Program-made: the position numbers and the translations under genes
Shown: positions 1 to 6,305 of the stretch, one piece after another
Position numbering within the stretch: the first letter of the stretch is position 1
How the letters are laid out: each line of letters starts with the position of its first letter
Notes under the pieces: model-generated
Databases searched by the model: none
The model's input: only the letters and a program-made list of their open reading frames with translations
What the model was told of the DNA's origin: nothing
Assembly (NCBI GenBank): GCA_900764115.1
Contig: CAAFMR010000355.1
Location: forward strand, 1 to 13,382
Source: Clostridia bacterium
Lineage (GTDB): Bacteria; Bacillota; Clostridia; Oscillospirales; Acutalibacteraceae
DNA length: 13,382 nucleotides
Direction of reading: 5' to 3'

Positions 1-2919
1 CCCCTGCACCAGCTGGGTTTCCGCATCGGTCAGCTTGCCGGCGACAGCCGCCACGCCGCCCATACCCACCAGCCGGTAGGTCTTGCCCGCTATGGTGACC
101 GCGGGGTTTTCGCCATAGGTGGCGGCATACCCGTCGCCCACAGTAACGTCGGTGCAATCCACCGCCATACCGAACCGCAGCGCTCCTGTGCCTTCTGCCG
201 TGCCGCTCAGCCGCCGCTGGGTGCCCAGCACCTGGGTGGAGGAGGTCAGCGCCCGGTATACGTTACGCGCAATGACACCGACGCCCGCCTCGGTGCAGTG
301 AATTCCCATCGTGGGGGTCGTGAAATAGGCATCCTCGCCCTGCTCGGCGCAGAACCGCTTGGTCGCCGTATAATCGTCCACAAAGGACAGCCCCATCTCC
401 TTTGCCAGCTCCCGCTGGACGGCGAGAATCTCCGCCTCGATGATGTCCTTATGCTGGCTGGTTTTCATATACTGCGGAGACAGGACAAACACCTGTACGT
501 CCGGATTTTTCTCCCGGAAGGCTGCCACCAGCATCCGGTATTTTTGCCGATACAGGTCGGGGTAGGTATCCCGGTTCTTGCCCCAATAGGGCGCGTCGTT
601 ACCGCCCAACGCAATCAGCACATAGTCCGCCGCCACGATTTCCTCTGGGTGCTGCTCCATCCAGCCGTTTTCGGCGGTGCTGCCCACTTCGGTGGCTTGG
701 ACCAGCGCCGTGCCGCCGTAGCCGGCGTTGATGACCGCATAGGAATACGCTGCGTCCTCTGTATTCAGCAGCTCTGCCAGCTGCTGGGGATAGGAGCGCT
801 TGTCGCCATACAGGCGGCCGCTGTCGTCCCACACGCCCTCGGTCACACTGTCGCCTACGCATACCACCGTCTTGACGGATTTCTCCGGCGCCACCGGCTG
901 CCCGGTGGCTTCGCCGTAGACGCCCAATTCACCCAGCCGGATGCCGCCCCACCAGTTGGCGTACAGCGTATTTCCGGCGTCGTCAAAGCACAGCTCAGTG
1001 GATACCTTTGCATCCGGCACATAGATGGAAAAGCCCACATACCGACCCGTCACCGTTTCGGTGGCGGGGCGCAGCTGCCACTGCTTGCCGGTGCGATCCA
1101 TGGCGCCGGAATCCACCGCCAGGCTGGCATCGTCATACAGGGTCTCCCGGGTATCGCTGACATAGATTTTCACCCGATGGGGCGCATAGACGGCGTCCTC
1201 ATAGCCGCCCGCCACCAGGAACCGATCCAGCGCATACTGCTCCCCCAGATCAAAGGTCAGCGGCACCCACCAGTCATACAGACCGTTGCCGCTCACCAGC
1301 GCCCGATCCGGCTTCGCATTCAGCTGTCCGTCCGCCAGAAATTCCGTGCCGGACATCCGCACCGCCGTGCCGTCGGTGCGCAGGAGGCTCAGACCTGCCA
1401 GCCGGTTATCCCGCCCCCAGATCGAGCTCTTCTCCGTGGTGGCTGCCCACTGTCCCTTGGTCGCATCCTGCCAGTCGATTGACTCGGGACCATACACCCC
1501 CAGCTCGCTGAGACGGACAGTCTTATACTTATAAGCACCGTTTCCGTTATCCTGACCGGTCTCGCTGAATATCGCCTCGTTGGGAACTGCAAAATGGAAT
1601 GCCACATACTGTCCCTCCGCCGGCGTGTCCAGCGTCAGCCTGAGAACCGCCGGTGCTTTCCCGGCGTCACTGTAATCAAAGGACATCACCAAAGCCGCTG
1701 CATTAACCGCATCGCCCCGGGTGTTCGCTACGTAAATTTCACCGCTGCGCACAAACCGGGCGCCGGCGGCGGTGCTTGCCGCATCCCCCATCAGGCTGTT
1801 GGCAATGAGCAGCGACTGGATGGTTTTGCTTTCGCCTAGATTGTAGATGAGCCACACATGGTCGCCCCAACCGTTATAGCTTGCGTTCCAGGCATTGCCG
1901 GCGGTGCCCACCGCCGCCATACCGTCCGCCACCGTCTCCACGGTGGCAAAATCGGTCACACCCTGCACTGTTCCGTCGGTCAGCGCAGCCGCACTACCAG
2001 TATACAGCGTGGTGGTAGCGCCGTCCAGTGTGTTGTTGGTATGCCCAATGTTGGGAATCTTTCCCGTAATCAGACTATCTCCCGCGGGCAGCTCCGCCGC
2101 TGCGGTCACAGCCGTCACCGTGCCGCCGGTGACCGTCGCTGTCGGCTTCGGCTCGGCGGGAGCATATACCCCCAGCTCGCTCAGACGGACAGTTTTATTT
2201 TTAAAGTTGCCACTGCCGTCGCCCGAACCGGTTTCGCTGAATACCGCCTCGTTGGGCACCACAAAACGGAACGACACATACTGTCCCTTCGCCGGCGTGT
2301 CCAGCGTCAGTTTCAAAACTGCCGGCGCCGCTCCGGCGGCGCTGAAGTCAAAGGACATCACCAGATTTTTCCCGACCTCATCGTTTTTGCACACCACGTC
2401 GCCCTTGGTATCCGCCACATAAATCTCGCCGCTGCGCACATACCGGGCATTCTCGCCCGCATCCCCCAGCACACCCGTCAGGCTGTTGGCGATGAGCAGC
2501 GACTGGATGGTTTTGCTTTCGCCCAGGTCGTAGACGAGCCACACCTGGCTGCCCCAGCCGTTATAGGTTGCGTTCCAGGCACCGTTGGCGGTACCCACCG
2601 CCGCCATACCGTCGGTAACCGTCTCGTCGGTGGCGACGGTATGCAGCCCCTGCACCAGCCCATCCGTCAGCGCCGCCGCACTACCAGTATACAACGTGGT
2701 GGTGGTGCCGTCCAGTGTGTTGCCGGTATTACCGATGTTGGGAATTTTCCCCACAATGAGGCTGTCCCCCATCGGCAGCTCCCCAAAGCGGGTCACCGCC
2801 GTCACCGTACCGCCCGTGACCTCAGGCTCCGCCGCTGCCGTTGCGGGCAGCCATACGCTGCCCACCACCGTCACCAGCAGCGCCAACGCCAAGCACAGGC
2901 TCCAACTCCGTTTTTTCAT
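1..2919 (-). CDS. Secreted discoidin-module protein with SGNH/GDSL esterase domain (3' partial)
   Basis: The frame is open from the ATG at 2919 to the window edge: 973 codons and no stop, so the C-terminus is missing. The start is fixed by a TAAGGAGG ribosome site at 2927-2934, 7 nt upstream. Residues 1-30 form a signal peptide (MKKR, hydrophobic core, then ATAAAEPE), so the protein is exported. Residues 34-252 and 263-476 are two near-identical discoidin-like modules. Residues 480-669 are a third, divergent one. Residues 680-890 are an SGNH hydrolase domain: GDSVTEG with nucleophile Ser691, a glycine block AGYGG near 733, GGND at 772-775 and catalytic His874 in GIHCTEAG. Such domains deacylate carbohydrates or other esters. 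The usual Asp three residues before the His is Met871. The last ~80 residues are unassigned. It diverges from the AraC regulator at 3117. The esterase fold is clear; the substrate is not. Confidence 0.9.
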   Translation of the reverse strand, partial: MKKRSWSLCLALALLVTVVGSVWLPATAAAEPEVTGGTVTAVTRFGELPMGDSLIVGKIPNIGNTGNTLDGTTTTLYTGSAAALTDGLVQGLHTVATDETVTDGMAAVGTANGAWNATYNGWGSQVWLVYDLGESKTIQSLLIANSLTGVLGDAGENARYVRSGEIYVADTKGDVVCKNDEVGKNLVMSFDFSAAGAAPAVLKLTLDTPAKGQYVSFRFVVPNEAVFSETGSGDGSGNFKNKTVRLSELGVYAPAEPKPTATVTGGTVTAVTAAAELPAGDSLITGKIPNIGHTNNTLDGATTTLYTGSAAALTDGTVQGVTDFATVETVADGMAAVGTAGNAWNASYNGWGDHVWLIYNLGESKTIQSLLIANSLMGDAASTAAGARFVRSGEIYVANTRGDAVNAAALVMSFDYSDAGKAPAVLRLTLDTPAEGQYVAFHFAVPNEAIFSETGQDNGNGAYKYKTVRLSELGVYGPESIDWQDATKGQWAATTEKSSIWGRDNRLAGLSLLRTDGTAVRMSGTEFLADGQLNAKPDRALVSGNGLYDWWVPLTFDLGEQYALDRFLVAGGYEDAVYAPHRVKIYVSDTRETLYDDASLAVDSGAMDRTGKQWQLRPATETVTGRYVGFSIYVPDAKVSTELCFDDAGNTLYANWWGGIRLGELGVYGEATGQPVAPEKSVKTVVCVGDSVTEGVWDDSGRLYGDKRSYPQQLAELLNTEDAAYSYAVINAGYGGTALVQATEVGSTAENGWMEQHPEEIVAADYVLIALGGNDAPYWGKNRDTYPDLYRQKYRMLVAAFREKNPDVQVFVLSPQYMKTSQHKDIIEAEILAVQRELAKEMGLSFVDDYTATKRFCAEQGEDAYFTTPTMGIHCTEAGVGVIARNVYRALTSSTQVLGTQRRLSGTAEGTGALRFGMAVDCTDVTVGDGYAATYGENPAVTIAGKTYRLVGMGGVAAVAGKLTDAETQLVQG
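1492..2133 (-). repeat. Tandem module, copy 2 (encodes residues 263-476)
   Basis: Second copy of the duplication, starting with the same VTGGTVTAVT and ending with VRLSELGVYGP. A short Pro/Thr/Lys linker (residues 254-262) separates it from copy 1. The blocks TTTLYTGSAAALTDG and LGESKTIQSLLIANS are identical in both copies, which points to a recent duplication or gene conversion. Confidence 0.85.
2164..2820 (-). repeat. Tandem module, copy 1 (encodes residues 34-252)
   Basis: First copy of an internal duplication in the secreted esterase gene. It begins with VTGGTVTAVT and ends with VRLSELGVYAP. Compared with copy 2 it carries two short insertions, near GVLGDAGEN and VVCKNDEVGK. Most other residues are identical or conservative, and long stretches of DNA match copy 2. 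Confidence 0.85.
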
Positions 2920-2975
2920 AGCACTTCCTCCTTAGCCCACAAAACTGCACAAAAAGTGTATTCCCTTACTGGATT

Positions 2976-3005
2976 ATCATAGCGAGAATGGCTATGCTCT
3001 GTCTA
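2976..3005 (-). promoter_or_regulatory. Predicted promoter of the secreted esterase gene
   Basis: On the minus strand a -35 box TAGACA (3000-3005, 5 of 6 to consensus) and a -10 box TATGAT (2976-2981) are separated by 18 bp. A TCTATAGA palindrome (3002-3009) overlaps the -35 box. Transcription would start near 2969, giving a leader of about 50 nt. Confidence 0.55.
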
Positions 3006-3009
3006 TAGA
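3002..3009. promoter_or_regulatory. Candidate operator, TCTATAGA palindrome copy 1
   Basis: A perfect 8-bp palindrome in the divergent intergenic region, overlapping the predicted -35 box of the esterase gene. An identical copy lies at 3095-3102, 93 bp away. I found no other copy in the window. An operator role, for example for the adjacent AraC regulator, is inference. Confidence 0.4.
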
Positions 3010-3042
3010 ACAAAAAGCTGCAAATTAGCACAAAACCGTTGC

Positions 3043-3070
3043 TTGCATTTTTCAAATCCTGTGGTATACT
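3043..3070 (+). promoter_or_regulatory. Predicted promoter of the AraC regulator
   Basis: A -35 box TTGCAT (3043-3048) and a -10 box TATACT (3065-3070) are separated by 16 bp. The -10 box sits inside an inverted repeat GGTAT-N4-ATACC (3063-3076), which may be an autoregulatory site. Transcription would begin near 3077. Confidence 0.6.
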
Positions 3071-3094
3071 GATACCAGGGAAAGCACGGTGCAT

Positions 3095-3102
3095 TCTATA
3101 GA
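3095..3102. promoter_or_regulatory. Candidate operator, TCTATAGA palindrome copy 2
   Basis: Identical to the palindrome at 3002-3009. It lies between the predicted transcription start and the ribosome binding site (GGAGG, 3106-3110) of the AraC gene, so a protein bound here could block transcription of the regulator. Confidence 0.4.
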
Positions 3103-3116
3103 GCCGGAGGACAAGT

Positions 3117-3947
3117 ATGAACGATCTGATGCAGTTGTATCTGGACAATAACACCGCCTCCGATGAGCCGCTGGCAGTAAATTCCTGCGGCATCTGCACC
3201 GAGGAGACGGACTCCACCGCCCGGGTGGAGCGCCCCGAGGGGCGGGAAGACTATCTGCTGCTGACGGTCATCAGCGGTGAGCTGACCTACCGCACGCCTG
3301 CGGGCGAGGAGCAGCACCTCTCTGCCGGACAGGTGCTGCTGTTTCGCCCCCACCAGCCCCAATATTACCATTCCGAGCCGGGAGCCGCGTATGAGACCCG
3401 CTGGGTGCATTTTTCCGGCACCGATTGCCCCCGGCTGCTGGAGCAGCTGGGGCTGACGGTCGGGCTGGCGCTGCCGGTGGGGGATACCGTGGAGCTGCAG
3501 CGGCTCACCGCCGATATGGTGGGGGAATTTATCCAGCGCAAGCCCTTCTACCAGCTGGCGCTGCAGGGGCGGTTTATGGCGCTGCTGGCGCTCATCGCCC
3601 GCCAGCGACAGACCGCCGCCACCGGCAAGGGCGCGTGGGAGCCCCGGCTGGAGGAAGCGCGCAAGGAGATCTATTGGACCCACCGCTATGAGATTGACCT
3701 GGAGCGGCTGGCAGGAAAATGCCAGCTCAGCCCCTCCCGGTTCCAGCACCTGTTCAAGAAACAGTACGGCGTGTCGCCCCGGCACTATCAGACTATGCTC
3801 CGGGTCAACTCCGCCCGCTCCCTGCTGCAAAGCACCGACCTGAGCATCCGGCAGGTGGGCGAAAAGGTGGGCTATGCCGACCAAAACTACTTTTCACGGG
3901 TGTTTAAGCGCTACACCGGCTATTCCCCCAGCGACCTGCGGAAATAG
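3117..3947 (+). CDS. AraC-family transcriptional regulator
   Basis: A 276-residue one-component regulator with a typical AraC layout. Residues ~20-100 form a cupin-type sensor domain (LLTVISGELTYRT, then LSAGQVLLFRPHQPQYY) expected to bind a sugar or related ligand. Residues ~180-276 are the DNA-binding domain with two helix-turn-helix units (about 193-214 and 242-264). It ends in the family signature GYADQNYFSRVFKRYTGYSP. The ATG at 3117 follows GGAGG at 3106-3110. It is transcribed divergently from the secreted esterase and convergently with the CE15-like hydrolase, from which a terminator separates it. It most likely controls the adjacent esterase gene and perhaps the rest of the locus. 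The effector cannot be read from the sequence. Confidence 0.93.
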   Translation: MNDLMQLYLDNNTASDEPLAVNSCGICTEETDSTARVERPEGREDYLLLTVISGELTYRTPAGEEQHLSAGQVLLFRPHQPQYYHSEPGAAYETRWVHFSGTDCPRLLEQLGLTVGLALPVGDTVELQRLTADMVGEFIQRKPFYQLALQGRFMALLALIARQRQTAATGKGAWEPRLEEARKEIYWTHRYEIDLERLAGKCQLSPSRFQHLFKKQYGVSPRHYQTMLRVNSARSLLQSTDLSIRQVGEKVGYADQNYFSRVFKRYTGYSPSDLRK

Positions 3948-3954
3948 GACGACA

Positions 3955-4000
3955 AAACCCCACCGGCAAGGAAGCAGTCGTTTCCTTAACGGTGGGGTTT
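3955..4000. terminator. Bidirectional hairpin terminator between convergent genes
   Basis: Perfect 11-bp arms AAACCCCACCG (3955-3965) and CGGTGGGGTTT (3990-4000) enclose a 24-nt loop. The loop itself can form an inner AAGGAA/TTCCTT stem (3968-3973 with 3982-3987). Short T-rich tails follow on both strands. It serves the AraC gene (plus) and the CE15-like gene (minus), whose ends are 64 bp apart. Confidence 0.85.
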
Positions 4001-4011
4001 ATTATAGCCGT

Positions 4012-5112
4012 TTATTTGGTTTCCGGCACCGACTCCCATCGGTGCAGATCCGTGAAGTCCATATATGCCTTCCAATCGTGCCAGGACAGGAAATGCTGCC
4101 CCGCCCGCCGGTGGTAGCCCACCCGTCCGGCGAGCAGCTCCTCCCCCGGCTCCAGAATCCGGTCGTGATGCACCAGTCCGGGCAGCCCATAGCGCTCCTC
4201 CCACATTTTGCCCGCCGCCAGACAGCACAGCTGCTGGGAATCGGGATCTGCCCAATCGTCGTCGTCGGAGGAGCCGATTTCCACATACCGGGGGGCGATG
4301 GTCGCCAGCAAATAATGCTGGTCGAAGCCCTCGGGAATGTTGGTTTTGCCGTGGCGGGCATAGTTGGTGCAGAACCAATAGCCGTATTTGGTGGTGATAC
4401 GCTCCACCGACTCGCCGGGGTCGCCGTGCTTGCCGGTCACACCCCGCACCGCCAAGCCGCCCCGCACCAGCGAGTCTCCGGCGCAGCCGGCGCTGTTGGA
4501 GATGCTGTAGCGGAACCGGGTATCCAGCATCCCGGTATACAGCGCGGTCTTGCCCAGCCGGGAATGACCGAGGATCGCCCCCTGCGCCGGGTCGTTGCAG
4601 GGCAGGGTCAGGGCATAATCCATCACCCGCATGGCGCAGAACGCCCACAGACCGATTTTGCCGCAGGTGCGGCCGGTTTCCCGCCCGTGGGGGAGCAGAA
4701 TTTTCGCCACGCCGCTGTCAAATTCGTCCTTATCCAGCGTCGCCTCCTCATAGCAGAAGGACAACACATTGAAGCCCCGCTCCGCCGCCATCTCGATGGG
4801 ATAGTATTTGGAGGGGCACTGCCGGCTGAAATCCATATAAATGATAAACGGATGGGGACCGCTGTCGTGGTGCAGCAACTGATGCACCGGGAAGGTATGG
4901 ACGCCGTATTCCGTCCGGATGGTCATATCCATCCGGGTCAGGTTCACCCCCCGGGGCGGGAACCGGTATTCCTCCATCACCGGCTCGCTCACCGCCATCG
5001 TAAAGGGCACATCCGGCAGATCGCCGTATTCCTCCCGGCAGAGAATTTCAATCATTTCCTCCCGACTTTTCAGAGGCGGCAGCTCCCGGCTGCGCAGCAT
5101 TTCTTCCAACAT
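4012..5112 (-). CDS. Cytoplasmic CE15-like alpha/beta-hydrolase (glucuronoyl esterase-type)
   Basis: A 366-residue alpha/beta hydrolase. The nucleophile elbow GHSRLGK has Ser184 and matches the G-x-S-R-x-G-K pattern of CE15 glucuronoyl esterases and their relatives. The later block FDQHYLLATIAPRYVEIG (from ~263) matches the family's D-x-H-x-L-x-A-x-I-A-P-R region. The probable catalytic His is in SWHDW (about 345). CE15 enzymes cleave esters between 4-O-methylglucuronic acid and lignin alcohols. Here the usual E-S-G segment reads NSAGCAG, so the catalytic acid is uncertain. No signal peptide is visible, so it should act in the cytoplasm on imported oligosaccharides. The ATG at 5112 has AAAGGAGA at 5121-5128, 8 nt upstream. 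It is divergent from the isomerase operon. An acetylxylan-esterase-like function is the main alternative. Confidence 0.85.
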   Translation of the reverse strand: MLEEMLRSRELPPLKSREEMIEILCREEYGDLPDVPFTMAVSEPVMEEYRFPPRGVNLTRMDMTIRTEYGVHTFPVHQLLHHDSGPHPFIIYMDFSRQCPSKYYPIEMAAERGFNVLSFCYEEATLDKDEFDSGVAKILLPHGRETGRTCGKIGLWAFCAMRVMDYALTLPCNDPAQGAILGHSRLGKTALYTGMLDTRFRYSISNSAGCAGDSLVRGGLAVRGVTGKHGDPGESVERITTKYGYWFCTNYARHGKTNIPEGFDQHYLLATIAPRYVEIGSSDDDDWADPDSQQLCCLAAGKMWEERYGLPGLVHHDRILEPGEELLAGRVGYHRRAGQHFLSWHDWKAYMDFTDLHRWESVPETK

Positions 5113-5130
5113 AGGTGAAATCTCCTTTCA

Positions 5131-5163
5131 TCTGTATCCATACTGTAGTATATTTCTGTATCC
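5131..5163. promoter_or_regulatory. Direct repeat TCTGTATCC flanking a -10 box
   Basis: TCTGTATCC occurs at 5131-5139 and 5155-5163, exactly 24 bp apart. The two copies bracket the predicted -10 box of the CE15-like gene (5142-5147). It is a possible binding site for a regulator that recognises direct repeats; function is inferred from placement only. Confidence 0.35.
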
Positions 5164-5170
5164 CTGTCAA
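5142..5170 (-). promoter_or_regulatory. Predicted promoter of the CE15-like hydrolase gene
   Basis: On the minus strand a consensus -35 box TTGACA (5165-5170) lies 17 bp from a -10 box TACAGT (5142-5147, 4 of 6). The leader to the ATG at 5112 would be about 23 nt and contains AAAGGAGA. Confidence 0.65.
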
Positions 5171-5207
5171 GAAATTCCCGCAGGGCAACAGGCAAAAAAG
5201 TAAAATA

Positions 5208-5217
5208 GTTTATAAAC
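5208..5217. promoter_or_regulatory. GTTTATAAAC perfect palindrome upstream of the isomerase promoter
   Basis: A 10-bp perfect palindrome in the divergent intergenic region, 16 bp upstream of the -35 box of the isomerase operon and upstream of the hydrolase promoter. It could be an operator. It is short and AT-rich, so chance is possible. Confidence 0.25.
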
Positions 5218-5233
5218 CGCTGAAAAAGGGCTA

Positions 5234-5261
5234 TTGCAAATCCCCAAAAAATCGGTATAAT
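5234..5261 (+). promoter_or_regulatory. Predicted promoter of the isomerase/oxidoreductase operon
   Basis: A -35 box TTGCAA (5234-5239) and a consensus -10 box TATAAT (5256-5261) are separated by 16 bp. Transcription would start near 5268 and run through both plus-strand genes to the terminator at 7376-7420. Confidence 0.75.
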
Positions 5262-5285
5262 GACAATCAGAAGCCGTATATTGAC
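5255..5285. promoter_or_regulatory. Near-identical 10-bp direct repeat, 21 bp apart
   Basis: GTATAATGAC (5255-5264) and GTATATTGAC (5276-5285) differ at one base and lie 21 bp apart, two helical turns. They overlap the -10 box and the start of the transcript of the isomerase operon. AraC-type regulators often bind half-sites with this spacing, and the position would suit repression. This is inference. Confidence 0.35.
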
Positions 5286-5305
5286 CAATAAAGGAGCGAT
5301 TGCAT

Positions 5306-6271
5306 ATGAAACTGGGCGTGTTGACCGTCCCGCTGCAGGCAATGTCCACAGAGGACGCATTCAAGTATCTCCACTCTTTGGGCGTACAGACGGTGGAGCT
5401 GGGCACCGGCGGATATACCAACGGTAACCACTGCAACCCCGATGTGCTGCTGGCGGACGAAACAAAAATCGACGAGCTGAAGGAGCTGCTGAAAACCTAC
5501 GATCTGGAGATTTCGGCGCTGTCCTGCCACGGCAACCCCGTCCACCCGGACAAGGCGGTGGCGGCGGAATACCACCGGGTGTTTGTGAACACCTGCAAGC
5601 TGGCGCAGAAGCTGGGCGTGGACACCATCGTCACCTTCTCCGGCTGCCCCGGCGACAGCCCCGACAGCCATTATCCCAACTGGGTCACCTGCGCTTGGCC
5701 GGACGACTATCCGAAGATTCTCGACTACCAGTGGAACGAGGTGCTGATCCCCTATTGGAAAGAGGCGGCGAAGATCGCCGAGAGCTATGGCGTGCAGCAC
5801 ATCGCCTTTGAGATGCACCCGGGCTTCTGCGTGTATAATCCCGCCACCTGCCTGCGGCTGCGGGAGGCGGTGGGTCCCATCCTGGGCGCCAACTTTGACC
5901 CCAGCCATCTGATCTGGCAGGGCATCGACCCGGTGGAAGCGCTGAAAGCCCTCAAGGGCGCCGTCTATCACTTCCATGCCAAGGATACCATCATCGACAA
6001 GCACAACGCCGGCATCAACGGCGTGCTGGATACCAAAAATCTGGGTCTGGTGGCGGAGCGCAGCTGGGTATTCCGCACCATCGGCTACGGCAACGATACC
6101 AAGCTCTGGAAGGATATGATGTCCACCCTCCAGCTCATCGGCTATGACCGGTCGGTAAGCATCGAACACGAGGACGCGCTGATGAGCGTGCAGCAGGGGC
6201 TGGAAAAAGCCATCGCCTTCCTGAAAGATGTGATGATTACCGAGCAGCCCACCGCCGCATGGTGGACCTGA
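5306..6271 (+). CDS. Sugar isomerase/epimerase, xylose-isomerase-like TIM barrel
   Basis: A 321-residue single-domain TIM-barrel protein of the AP-endonuclease-2 / sugar phosphate isomerase-epimerase superfamily. The four expected metal ligands are visible: Glu169 (FEMHPG), Asp198 (NFDPSH), His224 (YHFHAKD) and Glu287 (IEHED), with His201 nearby. The family interconverts sugars or keto-sugars, and some members cleave oxidised glycosides. The substrate cannot be named here. The ATG at 5306 is preferred because AAGGAG (5291-5296) lies 9 nt upstream. An in-frame TTG at 5300 would sit only 3 nt from it. It is the first gene of an operon with the Gfo/Idh/MocA oxidoreductase, 34 bp downstream, which suggests the two act on the same sugar. 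There is no signal peptide, so it is cytoplasmic. Confidence 0.9.
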   Translation: MKLGVLTVPLQAMSTEDAFKYLHSLGVQTVELGTGGYTNGNHCNPDVLLADETKIDELKELLKTYDLEISALSCHGNPVHPDKAVAAEYHRVFVNTCKLAQKLGVDTIVTFSGCPGDSPDSHYPNWVTCAWPDDYPKILDYQWNEVLIPYWKEAAKIAESYGVQHIAFEMHPGFCVYNPATCLRLREAVGPILGANFDPSHLIWQGIDPVEALKALKGAVYHFHAKDTIIDKHNAGINGVLDTKNLGLVAERSWVFRTIGYGNDTKLWKDMMSTLQLIGYDRSVSIEHEDALMSVQQGLEKAIAFLKDVMITEQPTAAWWT

Positions 6272-6305
6272 GCAATTCGACCCAAAGAGAGGACGACCGA
6301 AAGTT

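Noticed and set aside
298..2982. Long plus-strand frames (298-1482, 1858-2982) opposite the secreted esterase
   Set aside because: The minus frame from 2919 to 1 has a signal peptide, a strong ribosome site and recognisable domains. The plus frames have none of these, and their repeated sequence simply mirrors the module duplication.
3096..3884. Minus-strand frame opposite the AraC gene
   Set aside because: The plus-strand protein has the full AraC signature and a ribosome site. The opposite frame covers the intergenic promoter and has no family features.
5113..5305. A catabolite-repression (cre) site or riboswitch in the divergent intergenic region
   Set aside because: No segment matched the cre consensus convincingly, and the predicted leaders are too short for a riboswitch.
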